A DNA stretch of 64,000 nt from Verrucomicrobiales bacterium. GTDB lineage: Bacteria; Verrucomicrobiota; Verrucomicrobiia; Verrucomicrobiales; DEV007. The translations under genes were made by a program, and so were the position numbers. The stretch lies in NCBI GenBank assembly GCA_002698785.1, contig PAAG01000049.1, forward strand, positions 124,001-188,000, in the 5' to 3' direction. A model generated the notes under the pieces. The model was not told the DNA's origin, ran no database searches, and worked only from the letters and a program-made list of their open reading frames with translations. Positions 33,914-42,892 of this stretch are shown here, one piece after another. Position 1 is the first letter of the stretch, and each line of letters starts with the position of its first letter.

Positions 33914-34744
33914 ATGTCCCTATATCCCCGCCTCCTGCCTGGCTTTCTGGCTCTCTCTCTTGCAGGTTGTGTATCGACCGACACTCCGATGACTCCCGTT
34001 TCATCGAGTGCAAAAATCAACCTCAGCTCTTCTGACGCTGAGATCATCGGGAAAAAGATTTGGCAAAATGAGTGCGGCGGAACCGTCGACGGACTCACCT
34101 CGTGGAACAGCGGAGAGAATTTTCCTTCTCTGGGGATCGGACATTTCATCTGGTATCCTCAGGGAAGCCAGGGCCCATTTGATGAGAGTTTCCCGAAGCT
34201 CATCGTGTTCATGAGGCAGAAGGGTCTCAACGTTCCCCAGTGGCTTGTGGAAGCCCAGGGCAGTCCGTGGGTTTCTCGCACCCAGTTCATGGCGGAGAAG
34301 AATTCTCCGAAGATGACCGAACTACGATCGTTTCTTGCGAGTACAGTTTCCACCCAGACCGATTTCATCGTCTACCGACTCGAACAGGCCCTGCCGAAAA
34401 TGAAAACGGCGACTGCCGATCAGGCTGACAAAGCGCGTTTGGAAGAAAATTTTTATAAAGTCGCCGGCACCCGGTCGGGGGTCTACTCGCTCATTGACTA
34501 TGTGAATTTCAAAGGAGAGGGAGTAAAAGTTGAGGAACGATACAATGGCCAGGGCTGGGGGCTGAGAGACGTTCTACTGGAGATGGGCCCCACCACTGGC
34601 GGACAGTCCTCCGTCAACGAATTCAGCGAAGCAGCAAAGCGAGTTCTGCAGCGGCGAGTGAAGAATTCTCCTCCTTCACGTGGTGAATCACGCTGGCTTT
34701 CTGGCTGGATGAACCGCTGCGAAGGCTACAAGCGCGGCATCTAA
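33914..34744 (+). CDS. Lipoprotein with GH24 (T4 lysozyme)-like N-terminal signature
   Basis: A 276-residue protein with lipobox LAGC (Cys19). From residue 42 comes IGKKIWQNECGG, then LTSWNSGENFPSLGIGHF. The order Glu, Gly, aromatic-Asn, Gly, Ser-x-Gly-Ile-Gly-His matches the E-G...Y-D...T-I-G-x-G-H pattern of GH24 lysozymes, with Glu53 as catalytic acid candidate. The C-terminal half (EQALPKMKTATADQADKARLEENF and later VEERYNGQGWGL) is not recognised. If correct, it is an outer-membrane-anchored glycan hydrolase. This is an inference from a short motif. Confidence 0.55.
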   Translation: MSLYPRLLPGFLALSLAGCVSTDTPMTPVSSSAKINLSSSDAEIIGKKIWQNECGGTVDGLTSWNSGENFPSLGIGHFIWYPQGSQGPFDESFPKLIVFMRQKGLNVPQWLVEAQGSPWVSRTQFMAEKNSPKMTELRSFLASTVSTQTDFIVYRLEQALPKMKTATADQADKARLEENFYKVAGTRSGVYSLIDYVNFKGEGVKVEERYNGQGWGLRDVLLEMGPTTGGQSSVNEFSEAAKRVLQRRVKNSPPSRGESRWLSGWMNRCEGYKRGI

Positions 34745-34776
34745 CAAATTTTTTCTCTTTTATTCCGGTCTAAACT

Positions 34777-34790
34777 GCCTACAGGTAGGC
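34777..34790. promoter_or_regulatory. Inverted repeat upstream of ndk
   Basis: GCCTAC (34777-34782) and GTAGGC (34785-34790) form a 6-bp dyad with a 2-nt centre, 37 bp before the ndk start and 33 bp after the lipoprotein gene. It could be an operator or a small hairpin. Confidence 0.3.
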
Positions 34791-34826
34791 CGAACATCTC
34801 ACGAACCGACTTTACTATTTCCTGAC

Positions 34827-35252
34827 ATGGCGACTGAACGCTCTCTTATTCTACTGAAACCTGACTGTGTAAAAAAATCCCACTGTGGCGAAGTGCTTGA
34901 TCGCTTCGAAAAAGCAGGATTTACCATTCGCGGCACAAAGATGATGCATCTCTCCAACGAGTTGCTCGCCGATCACTATAGCCACGTGGCGGACAAGCCT
35001 TTCTTCCCTGAGATCGTTGCATTCATGCAGTCCGCTCCAGTAATCGCTGTCATCCTCGAAGGGGATGACGTCATTTCTAAAGTGCGTGGCATGCTCGGGC
35101 CGACAAATTCCAAGGAAGCAGAAGCCGGAACGATCCGTGGTGACTTTGGCGAAGACATGATGATCAATGTCTGTCACGCCTCCGATTCTCCCGAAAACGG
35201 AGAAATCGAAGTAAATCGCTTCTTCAGCGAAGACGAAATCTTCTCTTACTAA
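34827..35252 (+). CDS. ndk: Nucleoside diphosphate kinase
   Basis: A 141-residue protein with all family marks: ERSLILLKPDCV at the start, LADHYSHVADKPFFPE, GPTNSKEAEAGTIRGDFG, and the active-site block NVCHASDS, whose His117 carries the phosphate. It transfers phosphate between NTPs and NDPs in the cytosol. Length is normal. Monocistronic, followed by a 9-bp hairpin. Confidence 0.97.
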   Translation: MATERSLILLKPDCVKKSHCGEVLDRFEKAGFTIRGTKMMHLSNELLADHYSHVADKPFFPEIVAFMQSAPVIAVILEGDDVISKVRGMLGPTNSKEAEAGTIRGDFGEDMMINVCHASDSPENGEIEVNRFFSEDEIFSY

Positions 35253-35267
35253 GAGAAGTGACTCTCG

Positions 35268-35296
35268 AGAGAACGGGATTGGACATTCCGTTCTCT
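35268..35296 (+). terminator. Hairpin after ndk
   Basis: AGAGAACGG (35268-35276) pairs with CCGTTCTCT (35288-35296) across an 11-nt loop, 15 bp after the ndk stop. No U tract is seen. Confidence 0.55.
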
Positions 35297-35366
35297 GACG
35301 TGTTCCCGCGTTTAGTGATAAGAGATATCGACTGGAACGATCTGCCATCGAGGTGGAAGTTCCCGG

Positions 35367-36656
35367 ATGAATTTCGAAATCCCCCACCTGACTCGACGCG
35401 AATCACTTTCCTCTATGGGAGCCCTACTGGCTTCCATGATCGGCGGCGCAGTGGCTGCCGACGGACGAACCCCTAAAGTTCTTCTCCGCTCCTCTTGGCA
35501 GACGGTGAATATCGGGGACATCGCACATACCCCCGGCGTACTGAGCATTCTGCAGAAGCACCTCCCGGAAGTGGAAGTAACCCTCTGGCCAAGCAAGATC
35601 GACAACGGTGTCGACGAACTCCTTTTAGAGAACTTCCCGAAGCTGAAGATCGCAAAGAAAGGCTCTGAAGAGCTGAAGAAGGCTTTCGAGGAGTGCGACT
35701 TCCTTCTCCATGGATCCGGTGCTTCTCTCGTAGCCGAGTACGACGTAAAGAAGTGGCGCGAAGAAACCGGGAAACCCTACGGCATTTACGGCATCACCTT
35801 GCCGCCGAAAAAATCATCAGCTACCACGGCGACTTCTGCCGAAAAACTGAAGCACTCCATCGAGATGCTCAGCGGGGCGCGCTTCGTGTATTTCCGCGAT
35901 TCCCATTCCCTTGAGTTCGCCAAACAACAGGGCTGCACGGCTCCCGTCATGGAGTTCGGCCCCGACGGCGCTTTTGCCTGCGATCTCCGGGATGCAGAAA
36001 AAGCAGAGGCGTTCCTGTCCGAGAATGGTCTCGAAGACGGAAAATTCATCTGCTGCATCCCACGCCTTCGCTACACCCCCTACTGGACGATCAAAGATGT
36101 CGACTTCGATGAGGTAAAACATGCCCGCAACGAAGAGATGAAAGAGCACGATCATGCTCCTCACCGCGAAGCCATCAAGAAAATCCTCGAAAACACGGAC
36201 ATGAAGATTCTTCTGTGCCCGGAAGACCAGACCCAGATGGCCGTGGGAAAGGAATTGCTACTCGATCCACTGCCTGAGGAACTCAAAACCGACCGCATTG
36301 TGTGGCGACCGAACTACTGGCTCACCGGAGAAGCCGTCAGCGTGTATGTGAGAAGCGCGGGACTGTTCGGAAATGAGATGCACTCGCCTATCATGTGTAT
36401 CGGCCACGGCATTCCTGCCATTGTATGCCGCTGGGCCGAGCAAACCAGTAAGGGATACATGTGGGATGACATCGGCCTCAGCGACTGGCTTTTCAATTTC
36501 GACATCGAGGAAGACGTGAAGCGCCTTCCCGATACCGTCTTGAAAATGGCGACGGACCCGGAAGGCGCGAAAGCGAAAGCAGAGAAAGCACAGGCCTTTG
36601 TAGAGCAGCGTCAGGATGCGACCATGAAGCAATTGGCTTCAGAGTTGGGAATCTGA
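35367..36656 (+). CDS. Polysaccharide pyruvyl transferase-like protein with Tat-type leader
   Basis: A 429-residue protein. It begins with a twin-Arg leader: [25 protein letters not shown]. The rest is a PS_pyruv_trans-like domain: [19 protein letters not shown] at its start, [22 protein letters not shown], and near the end [28 protein letters not shown], which fits the GxR(L/M)H...A...G(I/V)P region of the family. These enzymes usually add ketal pyruvate to cell-surface glycans in the cytosol, so an exported form is unexpected. The substrate may differ. Its stop overlaps the convergent sigma gene. Confidence 0.75.
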   Translation: MNFEIPHLTRRESLSSMGALLASMIGGAVAADGRTPKVLLRSSWQTVNIGDIAHTPGVLSILQKHLPEVEVTLWPSKIDNGVDELLLENFPKLKIAKKGSEELKKAFEECDFLLHGSGASLVAEYDVKKWREETGKPYGIYGITLPPKKSSATTATSAEKLKHSIEMLSGARFVYFRDSHSLEFAKQQGCTAPVMEFGPDGAFACDLRDAEKAEAFLSENGLEDGKFICCIPRLRYTPYWTIKDVDFDEVKHARNEEMKEHDHAPHREAIKKILENTDMKILLCPEDQTQMAVGKELLLDPLPEELKTDRIVWRPNYWLTGEAVSVYVRSAGLFGNEMHSPIMCIGHGIPAIVCRWAEQTSKGYMWDDIGLSDWLFNFDIEEDVKRLPDTVLKMATDPEGAKAKAEKAQAFVEQRQDATMKQLASELGI

Positions 36657-38324
36657 CGTCTTCCTTCGGATCCCGAGGCCCAGGACGAGGCCAACCAGAG
36701 CGAGCATCGCGATCCAGAGCGCGGGAACAAATACCCCGCTCTGGACTACCTTGAGATAAATGGCACTAAGCTCGTAAAACCAGTGCCCTTCCATGAAAGC
36801 CTTGGCGGCTTCATCGTTCGCATGCTGAGCATGCGCTGATCCCCCCACGGCAAATTCGTTCGCGCAAGCCAGCCCACCCTGGGCGGCTTTCCAACCGAAG
36901 GCCGCGCCTCCGTATGATAGCCAACCCGCTGCCATCCCCCCAATAGCAGCCCAACCCACCGCAAGGCCGGCAAGAGCAAGTACAGCAACGGAAAAGCCGC
37001 CAAACGCAATACCTCCGGCAGCCACTCCGCCAATCGACACAGCACCCACCGAGACTGCACCGATCGCAATACCACCCATCGTGATGTTCCCCAGCGCGAT
37101 ACATCCGATAGCCCGGTCACCGATAGCGATCCACCCCTTTGCAGTCCCCGTCCGCCGCTTCTTGCGCTTAAGATCGGTAGTCCAACAGAAATCGCGATCT
37201 GGATTCCCGAAAGCAATTGAGACAAGAGGCCACCCTAGCAATCTTGCCTTACTCTCCCAGCGACGGCCTTCAAATTTTTGGAGAAAATGTTTCGTCCTGT
37301 TCAGAGGAAGCTCCGGCTCACCGCTCTGTTCCGCTTGTTTTGTGATTCTCTTTGCGGCAAGGCCAACCCAGATCGACCAGCCGAATATGAAGGAGAAAAA
37401 CAGAATCATCCACCCACCCCAGAAATAGAGATTTCCCGTCTGTCCCATTTCCTTCGCATACCTGGGTTGGAGAAATCCAGCGAGGAGAAGGAGCCCGATC
37501 ACGGAAAAGAGCAGGATTCCACTTCGGACGATAAATTTCCGCTGACTCGCATATCTCGATGTCTGGTGCCCCATAAACATCCCGAAGCCACCTCCCAGCA
37601 ACCCACCCAGTGTCCCTAACAAGGCTCCACTTCCAGCAGCCGAAATGACACCAGCGGTTGCCTTTCCTGCTGTCCCTGCCGTTGCCGCTGCGGCGGAGCC
37701 TGCCAATACTCCTGGCAGGGCTCCCATTACCGCCAGGGTAAATGTTTTGCCCGGTTTTGTTTGTGTCAGGGTATTTTCGACAAGATCCTTCACCCTTTTC
37801 CGCAACATACCGCGACCTCGAGACAGGCGCTGTTTCACTGCGCTTTCGGAAAGATCGAGATCTTCCGCCACACGTGCCACAGACTTCTCCTCACGATAAT
37901 AAAGAATAAGAGGCTCCCTATACGTATCGGGCATCGCTTCGAGTGCCGACCAGACCACAGCCGCTTCATCACCACGAAACGGCTCCGAAGAATCTTCAGC
38001 ACTCGGCTGGTCATCCGAAAGCGAACACTCCGGCTTACGCTTTTTCACTACGGCCAGCGCATGATGCCGGGCAATACCACACAGCCACGACTTCCATTTC
38101 GTTCGATCTCGCAGGGTGGATAGCCTGCTCCACGCGGTAAGAAATGTTTCCTGGGCAACATCTTCACTCTCTCCGAAGTCGCCAACGATGTTATAAGCAA
38201 GTGAGCATAGTAGCCCTTGATAACGCTCCACCAGAACGGCGTAAGCATTGCGGTCCCGGCGAGCGAGACAGATGTCCAGCAAGTCGGAATCAGTCAGACG
38301 ATGAAAATCAGCAATAGCACTCAT
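36639..38324 (-). CDS. ECF sigma factor fused to a long membrane domain
   Basis: Start 38324 ([10 protein letters not shown]) gives 561 residues. Residues 25-95 are region 2 ([38 protein letters not shown]) and 125-180 region 4 ([40 protein letters not shown]). After 190 come Gly/Ala-rich helices (about 195-265), two more (about 285-345), and a run of short hydrophobic Gly repeats ([20 protein letters not shown], about 415-500). A final helix closes it near 535-555. The tail probably acts as a built-in, membrane-held anti-sigma. No separate anti-sigma gene is adjacent. Confidence 0.85.
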   Translation of the reverse strand: MSAIADFHRLTDSDLLDICLARRDRNAYAVLVERYQGLLCSLAYNIVGDFGESEDVAQETFLTAWSRLSTLRDRTKWKSWLCGIARHHALAVVKKRKPECSLSDDQPSAEDSSEPFRGDEAAVVWSALEAMPDTYREPLILYYREEKSVARVAEDLDLSESAVKQRLSRGRGMLRKRVKDLVENTLTQTKPGKTFTLAVMGALPGVLAGSAAAATAGTAGKATAGVISAAGSGALLGTLGGLLGGGFGMFMGHQTSRYASQRKFIVRSGILLFSVIGLLLLAGFLQPRYAKEMGQTGNLYFWGGWMILFFSFIFGWSIWVGLAAKRITKQAEQSGEPELPLNRTKHFLQKFEGRRWESKARLLGWPLVSIAFGNPDRDFCWTTDLKRKKRRTGTAKGWIAIGDRAIGCIALGNITMGGIAIGAVSVGAVSIGGVAAGGIAFGGFSVAVLALAGLAVGWAAIGGMAAGWLSYGGAAFGWKAAQGGLACANEFAVGGSAHAQHANDEAAKAFMEGHWFYELSAIYLKVVQSGVFVPALWIAMLALVGLVLGLGIRRKTSDSQL

Positions 38325-38357
38325 AGGCCCTTGAGTGGGTTTGAGCGGAGAAAAGGT

Positions 38358-38370
38358 GACAACAATTGTC
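38358..38370 (-). promoter_or_regulatory. Inverted repeat upstream of the ECF sigma gene
   Basis: GACAA-CAA-TTGTC (38358-38370), 33 bp before the sigma start, with a second 10-bp palindrome AGAAATTTCT at 38376-38385. ECF genes often regulate themselves, so one of these may mark the promoter or operator. Exact -35/-10 not assigned. Confidence 0.3.
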
Positions 38371-38409
38371 TCGAAAGAAATTTCTCTGAACAAGACGTAA
38401 GTTTTTCTG

Positions 38410-38421
38410 GACCGATCAGTC
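38410..38421. promoter_or_regulatory. TetR operator in front of tetR-type gene
   Basis: GACCGATCAGTC, one mismatch from the perfect palindrome GACCGATCGGTC that stands before the SDR gene at 39066. It lies 23 bp upstream of the regulator start, which fits autorepression. Confidence 0.7.
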
Positions 38422-38444
38422 TAAGTTAACAGATCATTTCAAAG

Positions 38445-39047
38445 ATGAAGCCCGGTCCCCAGAAACAGTTCGATCCAGAAGTCGCCCTCGAAGCGGCAAT
38501 TGAGGTCTTTCGCGCTCACGGATACGAAGGCGCTTCCCTCTCCGAGTTAATGAGCGCTATGGGAATTGGGAAGAAGAGTCTCTACGACACCTTCGGAAAC
38601 AAGCGCTCCCTTTTCATCAAAGCTCTCAGTTCGTATGCCGATCGATCCGTCAACGACATTCGAGCTCAACTGAACCCTGGAAAAAGAGAAAGTATCATCT
38701 CGGGATTTCGCCGACTCATCGACTCCTGGATTGAAATAAATTCGATGCCCAGAAGCCATGGTTGTCTCATCGGAACCTGCATCGCCGACTTCGACAGCTC
38801 AGATGTCGAAATGGCTCAATTGCTCAGACAGCACCTCAACCGAATCGAGGATGTGATAACAACCTGCCTCGAACAAGCCGAAGCCGCAGGGGAAGTTCAC
38901 CTGCAATCTCCTCCACGTGATATTGCTCGAGCCATCCTTTGCCTCTCTCAAGGCGCCGCTCTCGTAGGGCGAGTCACGGACTCCAGGGAAGTCATCGAGA
39001 GCGCACTAAAAGTTGTCACCAAAGATTTCCTGAAACCAGCATCGTAA
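38445..39047 (+). CDS. TetR-family transcriptional regulator
   Basis: A 200-residue protein. The N-terminal HTH is typical: EAAIEVFRAHGYEGASLSELMSAMGIGKKSLYDTFGNKRSLF (residues 12-55). The ligand-binding half contains HGCLIGTCIADFDSSD, as in the TetR_C subgroup that includes AcuR/NemR-like regulators of electrophile or quinone response. It stands 54 bp before an SDR gene, and both promoters share the same 12-bp operator. It most likely represses itself and the reductase. Confidence 0.9.
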   Translation: MKPGPQKQFDPEVALEAAIEVFRAHGYEGASLSELMSAMGIGKKSLYDTFGNKRSLFIKALSSYADRSVNDIRAQLNPGKRESIISGFRRLIDSWIEINSMPRSHGCLIGTCIADFDSSDVEMAQLLRQHLNRIEDVITTCLEQAEAAGEVHLQSPPRDIARAILCLSQGAALVGRVTDSREVIESALKVVTKDFLKPAS

Positions 39048-39065
39048 TATTTTTACCACAACCTA

Positions 39066-39077
39066 GACCGATCGGTC
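39066..39077. promoter_or_regulatory. TetR operator in front of the SDR gene
   Basis: Perfect 12-bp palindrome GACCGATCGGTC within CTAGACCGATCGGTCAATATTAAC. The same arrangement (operator followed 6-7 bases later by TTAAC) is seen upstream of the regulator at 38410. Distance to the SDR start is 24 bp. Confidence 0.8.
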
Positions 39078-39101
39078 AATATTAACACACCACCAAATAC
39101 C

Positions 39102-39860
39102 ATGAATAACCTAAAAGGAAAAGTAGCCCTCATCACTGGAGGAACATCAGGAATCGGCCGGGAAACCGCCGTCACCCTTGCTAAAGCCGGAGCCCAGGTC
39201 GTCGTCACAGGACGACGGGAAAAAGAAGGACAGGAAACCGTCGGTCTCATCGAGGCCGCCGGAGGCGAAGGATTCTACGTCCAGACCGACGTCAAAAATG
39301 AATCCGACATCAAGCGAGCCGTCGAAGAAGCGGTCTCCCGATATGGCAAACTCGATATCGCCATCAACAATGCCGCGATCGAACTTTCCGGCCCCATCTT
39401 GGATACCACACACGAGTCCTTCGAAACCCTATTCAACATCAATGTCTGGGGAGTCATCGCATCGCTGAAGCATGAGATTCCCGCCCTTCTCCAAAACGGC
39501 GGTGGCTCCATCGTAAATATCTCAAGCGTTGCCGGACGACGCGGCATGGCCGGTCTCTCCGTCTATGCCGCCAGCAAACATGCCGTGGAAGGCCTCACCA
39601 AAGCGGCTGCCCTCGAATTTGCGCGTGAGGGCGTTCGAATCAATGCAGTAGCTCCCGCCGTAATCGATACCGATATGCCTGACCGCGCGCTCGGTAAAAA
39701 AGGAGAGGTTAGCCGTGACCAGATCACAGCACTTCATCCTATCGGACGGTCCGGAAAACCTTACGAAGTCGCTAACGCCATCCTCTGGCTCGTCGGGGAC
39801 GAATCAAGTTTCGTAACCGGACAGAGCCTCGGGGTCGATGGAGGATGGATGGCCCAGTAA
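39102..39860 (+). CDS. Short-chain dehydrogenase/reductase
   Basis: A 252-residue classical SDR. It has the cofactor motif TGGTSGIG (residues 12-19), NNAA at 89-92, catalytic Ser near 142, Tyr155 and Lys159 in YAASKHAV, and a C-terminal SSFVTGQSLGVDGGW typical of the FabG-like group. An Arg at the end of strand 2 (TGRRE) suggests NADP(H). Substrate unknown. It is controlled by the adjacent TetR protein by operator sharing, which suits a reductase for reactive carbonyls or quinones. Confidence 0.92.
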   Translation: MNNLKGKVALITGGTSGIGRETAVTLAKAGAQVVVTGRREKEGQETVGLIEAAGGEGFYVQTDVKNESDIKRAVEEAVSRYGKLDIAINNAAIELSGPILDTTHESFETLFNINVWGVIASLKHEIPALLQNGGGSIVNISSVAGRRGMAGLSVYAASKHAVEGLTKAAALEFAREGVRINAVAPAVIDTDMPDRALGKKGEVSRDQITALHPIGRSGKPYEVANAILWLVGDESSFVTGQSLGVDGGWMAQ

Positions 39861-39889
39861 GCAGTATTCGCCCTGCAAATCGAAACACG

Positions 39890-39918
39890 GAGAACGCCCT
39901 GCCAGCCGGGGCGTTCTC
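39890..39918. terminator. Bidirectional terminator between SDR and Ada-type genes
   Basis: GAGAACGCCC (39890-39899) and GGGCGTTCTC (39909-39918) form a perfect 10-bp stem with a 9-nt loop, followed by TTTC on the plus strand. It sits between two converging genes. Confidence 0.8.
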
Positions 39919-39920
39919 TT

Positions 39921-40739
39921 TCATGTCTTGGGTCCAACCATCTCCCGGGCAATCAGCGCCCGTTTCCGAACATCTCCCCACCGATACCCAGTCACAATTC
40001 CCGTTTCTCGAATTACCCTGTGACACGGAATCAGAAACCCGATGGCATTGTTCCCACATGCCGATCCCACTGCCCGCGCCGCGCCAGGACTCCCGACAGC
40101 ACCGGCAAGTTGCCCATAGCTCACCAGAGATCCCTCTGGTATCGAAAGTAGCGCCCTCCACACCTTGACTTGAAATGCCGTCCCACGGACGAGCGCTTTC
40201 AGAGACGTAGCTTTCCGTGAGAAGATCTTCTCAACGAGAAATTTTGTTTCCTTGTCATTTCTTAACATTTCGGCGTTCGCCCACTCCTGCGCCAAACTTT
40301 CGGGAAGGCTGTCACCTTCCTCTTCATGGAAGGCCAGGTGACAAATTCCTCTCTCTGTCCAAGCCAGGCTGACGATACCAAGCGGCGACTCCGCCCATCC
40401 CCAGGAAACAACCAGCCCCCTGCCTCGTTCCTTGAACTCCCCCGGTGATACCGCTTCGAGAGTGACCAACAAATCGTGCAAACGGCCTGGCCCTGACAAG
40501 CCAACATCAATCGCAGTATCGAATACACTTTCTGAATTTCTCAGTCGTTCCTTCGCGTGCTCCGCCGTCAGACACTGGAGAAAGTCTTTGGGCGTAACCC
40601 CCGCCCAGCGCTTAAAGAGACGATGAAGATGCGACTCGCTCAAACCAGCCACAGAAGCCAGTTCAGCCAGAGATGGCTGGGAAATACGGTTCTCATCCAG
40701 ATACCGGATGATTCGCGCCACGCGTGAGTAGTCGTCCAT
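39921..40739 (-). CDS. AraC-HTH / O6-methylguanine-DNA methyltransferase fusion (Ada-like, lacking the zinc domain)
   Basis: Start at 40739 (MDDYSRVARI) gives 272 residues. Residues 5-105 are an AraC-type HTH (LAELASVAGLSESHLHRLFKRWAGVTPKDF). Residues 110-190 are the small N-lobe of MGMT, and 185-272 the DNA-binding lobe with GTAFQVKVWRALLSIPEGSLVSYG and FLIPCHRVI, where Cys239 accepts the methyl group. E. coli Ada has an extra N-terminal zinc/phosphotriester domain that is missing here. It both repairs and probably senses methylated DNA. Confidence 0.92.
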   Translation of the reverse strand: MDDYSRVARIIRYLDENRISQPSLAELASVAGLSESHLHRLFKRWAGVTPKDFLQCLTAEHAKERLRNSESVFDTAIDVGLSGPGRLHDLLVTLEAVSPGEFKERGRGLVVSWGWAESPLGIVSLAWTERGICHLAFHEEEGDSLPESLAQEWANAEMLRNDKETKFLVEKIFSRKATSLKALVRGTAFQVKVWRALLSIPEGSLVSYGQLAGAVGSPGAARAVGSACGNNAIGFLIPCHRVIRETGIVTGYRWGDVRKRALIAREMVGPKT

Positions 40740-40793
40740 TCCACCCACCGTATCTCGAATGGAGAGTTTCCCCACCCGATTCTTGCCTCGACT

Positions 40794-41564
40794 TTATTCG
40801 CTCTTGTCTTTCCTCAGATTCGCAGCCATCCGCTCGGCATAGCGCACCCCAAGCAATCGCTGGCTGGCGGGATCAAAGTGCACACCATCGAAAACCGAGA
40901 GATCTCCCGCTACAACGTAATCGGAATTTTCGATCACATCTGAAATGCCAGTGAGCCGCTCGTTGAATCCCGCGTAGGCAGGCCGTTCTTCCGTTTCACA
41001 AATCTGTCCCGCGATGAAAGGCACTCCCTCAGCATCCAGTTCACTGCGAAGGGTGTCGACAACGACTTTCAATTTCTCCAGATATTCTTCCATCCCTGCG
41101 TCCGCCTCTCCCTGATGCCAGACGATGCCTTTCAATTCAGCCCCAGAGGTCTCCAAAGCTACCTTCGTTCTTTTCACTGCCTCTTTGAAAAACGTTTGGT
41201 CAGGCTGCCACTCCCTCACAGAAGAGCCGCCCTTCGCATTTACAACAAGGCCGATGATTTCTTCAGGCTGGAGAAATCGCATTGCCTTAGCAAACCCATA
41301 CCCGGGCCCCATTCGCTGCATCTTGATTTCTTTCCGCACAGTAGAGTATCGATTGAGCGGGTTGGAAGCCGTTTCCCACTCCCCTTTGTCGTTCAGCATC
41401 AATACCCCTTCGATTGGATCCTTGTCTGCTTCATCGAGTGCCGCACGCCCCGCCCTATTCGACTGACCGATCAGGAGGTAGATAGCTGTAGGTTTTTCGT
41501 CGGCAAACGAAAAGGATCCTATCAATGCAGCGACAAGAATAACGAGGGATTTGGAAAGCTTCAT
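40794..41564 (-). CDS. Secreted sialate O-acetylesterase-type esterase (SASA/SGNH)
   Basis: Start at 41564 gives a signal peptide ending near SFSFAD. The 256-residue SGNH-like domain has AIYLLIGQSNRAGRA with nucleophile Ser in GQSN, GPGYGFAKAM, LVVNAKGGSSVREW, GIVWHQGEADAG (the block III equivalent), and the late catalytic pair near FDGVHFDPASQ. Such enzymes remove O-acetyl groups from sialic acids or xylans. It follows the AraC regulator by 43 bp, and nanA lies across the divergent promoter, which favours sialic acids. Confidence 0.85.
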   Translation of the reverse strand: MKLSKSLVILVAALIGSFSFADEKPTAIYLLIGQSNRAGRAALDEADKDPIEGVLMLNDKGEWETASNPLNRYSTVRKEIKMQRMGPGYGFAKAMRFLQPEEIIGLVVNAKGGSSVREWQPDQTFFKEAVKRTKVALETSGAELKGIVWHQGEADAGMEEYLEKLKVVVDTLRSELDAEGVPFIAGQICETEERPAYAGFNERLTGISDVIENSDYVVAGDLSVFDGVHFDPASQRLLGVRYAERMAANLRKDKSE

Positions 41565-41607
41565 AATTAACGGGAAGATCCTTACCAAGCCTGTGGACGA
41601 AGGCAAG

Positions 41608-42888
41608 TCACTTCAATACCGCAGGTTCATCGTTAATCCGGAAAGACTCGACACGAATCCCGTTTCGGAGTGGCCGCAGCCCTATCTTTCCCACCAATCG
41701 CTCTGGGTCGTCCTGAATCTCGAATACTTTTCTCCCGTCTATCCCTCCACTGAGCGCACCACTTTTCCGCTCCAGCCTGAGCCGGAAAGGGTTCCCCTCT
41801 CGAATCACACTACCGCTTCGCTGAAAGTGCTGAATGTCCCCAAAGGTCTCCCCTTCGAGAAACAAACGCCCTTCCCTCCCATCGAAACCAAAGCGATCGC
41901 CACCGAATTCCAGCGAGGCAGCCGTTCCCCCAAGTCGGTCGAGCATCAGAACGCACTCGATGGAAAAATCTCCACTTCCAACTTCTCTGTCGGCAAAAGC
42001 CACTGTCCTCGCAGTATCGCCCTTCAAATAATGGATCCCCTTCCCTTCCCGTTGTTCGCGAGACATACGTCGGTAGTGCGTCGGCTCATGCCCTTGAAAT
42101 TGACGAAAGATCTTTGCGAAATACTGGCTGGAAGAAAACCCGCAGTCGAAAGCGATATCCGTAACTGTACGTTCCGTTTCCTGCAGAAGACGTCGACTCT
42201 TCCGTATTCGTAACCGATTCAAGTAGGTGCCCGGACTTTCACCAGTGAGGCTGCGGCACAAAATACCGAATCGTGATCGCTTCAGACCAGTCTGGTCAGC
42301 CATTTGTTCCAGCATCCATGGTTCGTCGCACCGTGCTTCCAGTTCTCGCAGGAACTGAACGACCCTCTTTTCCGCATCCGTCGATCGGTTCGCTTCACTC
42401 ACTCCCTGTCCCTGGAGAAGAAGACATATGCCCGTTAGTAGATTGAGGAAACAGGCATTCGCATGGATCGCCTCCAACTCGGTGCCCGCTTCCACGCAGC
42501 GAACCGTTTCCGAAAATAACGACCTCAACGGAAGTGTCAGCTTCACGGAGCAGGGTCCATTCGCCTTCAGTGTCTCCACAAGCTTTTTTGCCTCCGGTCG
42601 ATTCAAGGAGAGTTGATTGGCGAGACCAGAGGACGTCAGTTCTCCGCTCGCGAGGCGAATCCGATCGACCCGTATCGGCACAGCCTCTGAGGACTCCACC
42701 CCACTGAAAACGCAGCCCGGAAGCACCAGCAAAGCCTGTCCCTCCAACAATTCGAAGGAGCGTCCATCTACCGACCAAGTCGTTCTCCCCCTTGCTAGAT
42801 GGAACAGCGAAAGGCCTGTCACCCGGCGCGGTTGCGATCCACTTCTCCGAGTAGAAATTGTTTCGGCTTCAATGCGAGGTTTTACCAT
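41608..42888 (-). CDS. AraC-family regulator with C-terminal lectin-like domain
   Basis: Start 42888 (MVKPRIEAETI) gives 426 residues. Residues 15-90 are a cupin-like sensor (GRTTWSVDGRSFELLEGQALLVLPG). The two AraC helices-turn-helices lie at about 190-285 (LEQMADQTGLKRSRF and TVTDIAFDCGFSSSQYFAKIFRQFQGHEP). Unusually, about 140 more residues follow and look like a concanavalin/LamG-type beta sandwich (FSIECVLMLDRLGGTAASLEFGG, FRLRLERKSGALSGGIDG, VGKIGLRPL). AraC proteins normally end at the HTH. It probably binds the 20-bp palindrome 4 bp from its own start and controls nanA and the esterase. Confidence 0.85.
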   Translation of the reverse strand: MVKPRIEAETISTRRSGSQPRRVTGLSLFHLARGRTTWSVDGRSFELLEGQALLVLPGCVFSGVESSEAVPIRVDRIRLASGELTSSGLANQLSLNRPEAKKLVETLKANGPCSVKLTLPLRSLFSETVRCVEAGTELEAIHANACFLNLLTGICLLLQGQGVSEANRSTDAEKRVVQFLRELEARCDEPWMLEQMADQTGLKRSRFGILCRSLTGESPGTYLNRLRIRKSRRLLQETERTVTDIAFDCGFSSSQYFAKIFRQFQGHEPTHYRRMSREQREGKGIHYLKGDTARTVAFADREVGSGDFSIECVLMLDRLGGTAASLEFGGDRFGFDGREGRLFLEGETFGDIQHFQRSGSVIREGNPFRLRLERKSGALSGGIDGRKVFEIQDDPERLVGKIGLRPLRNGIRVESFRINDEPAVLK

Positions 42889-42892
42889 TCTT

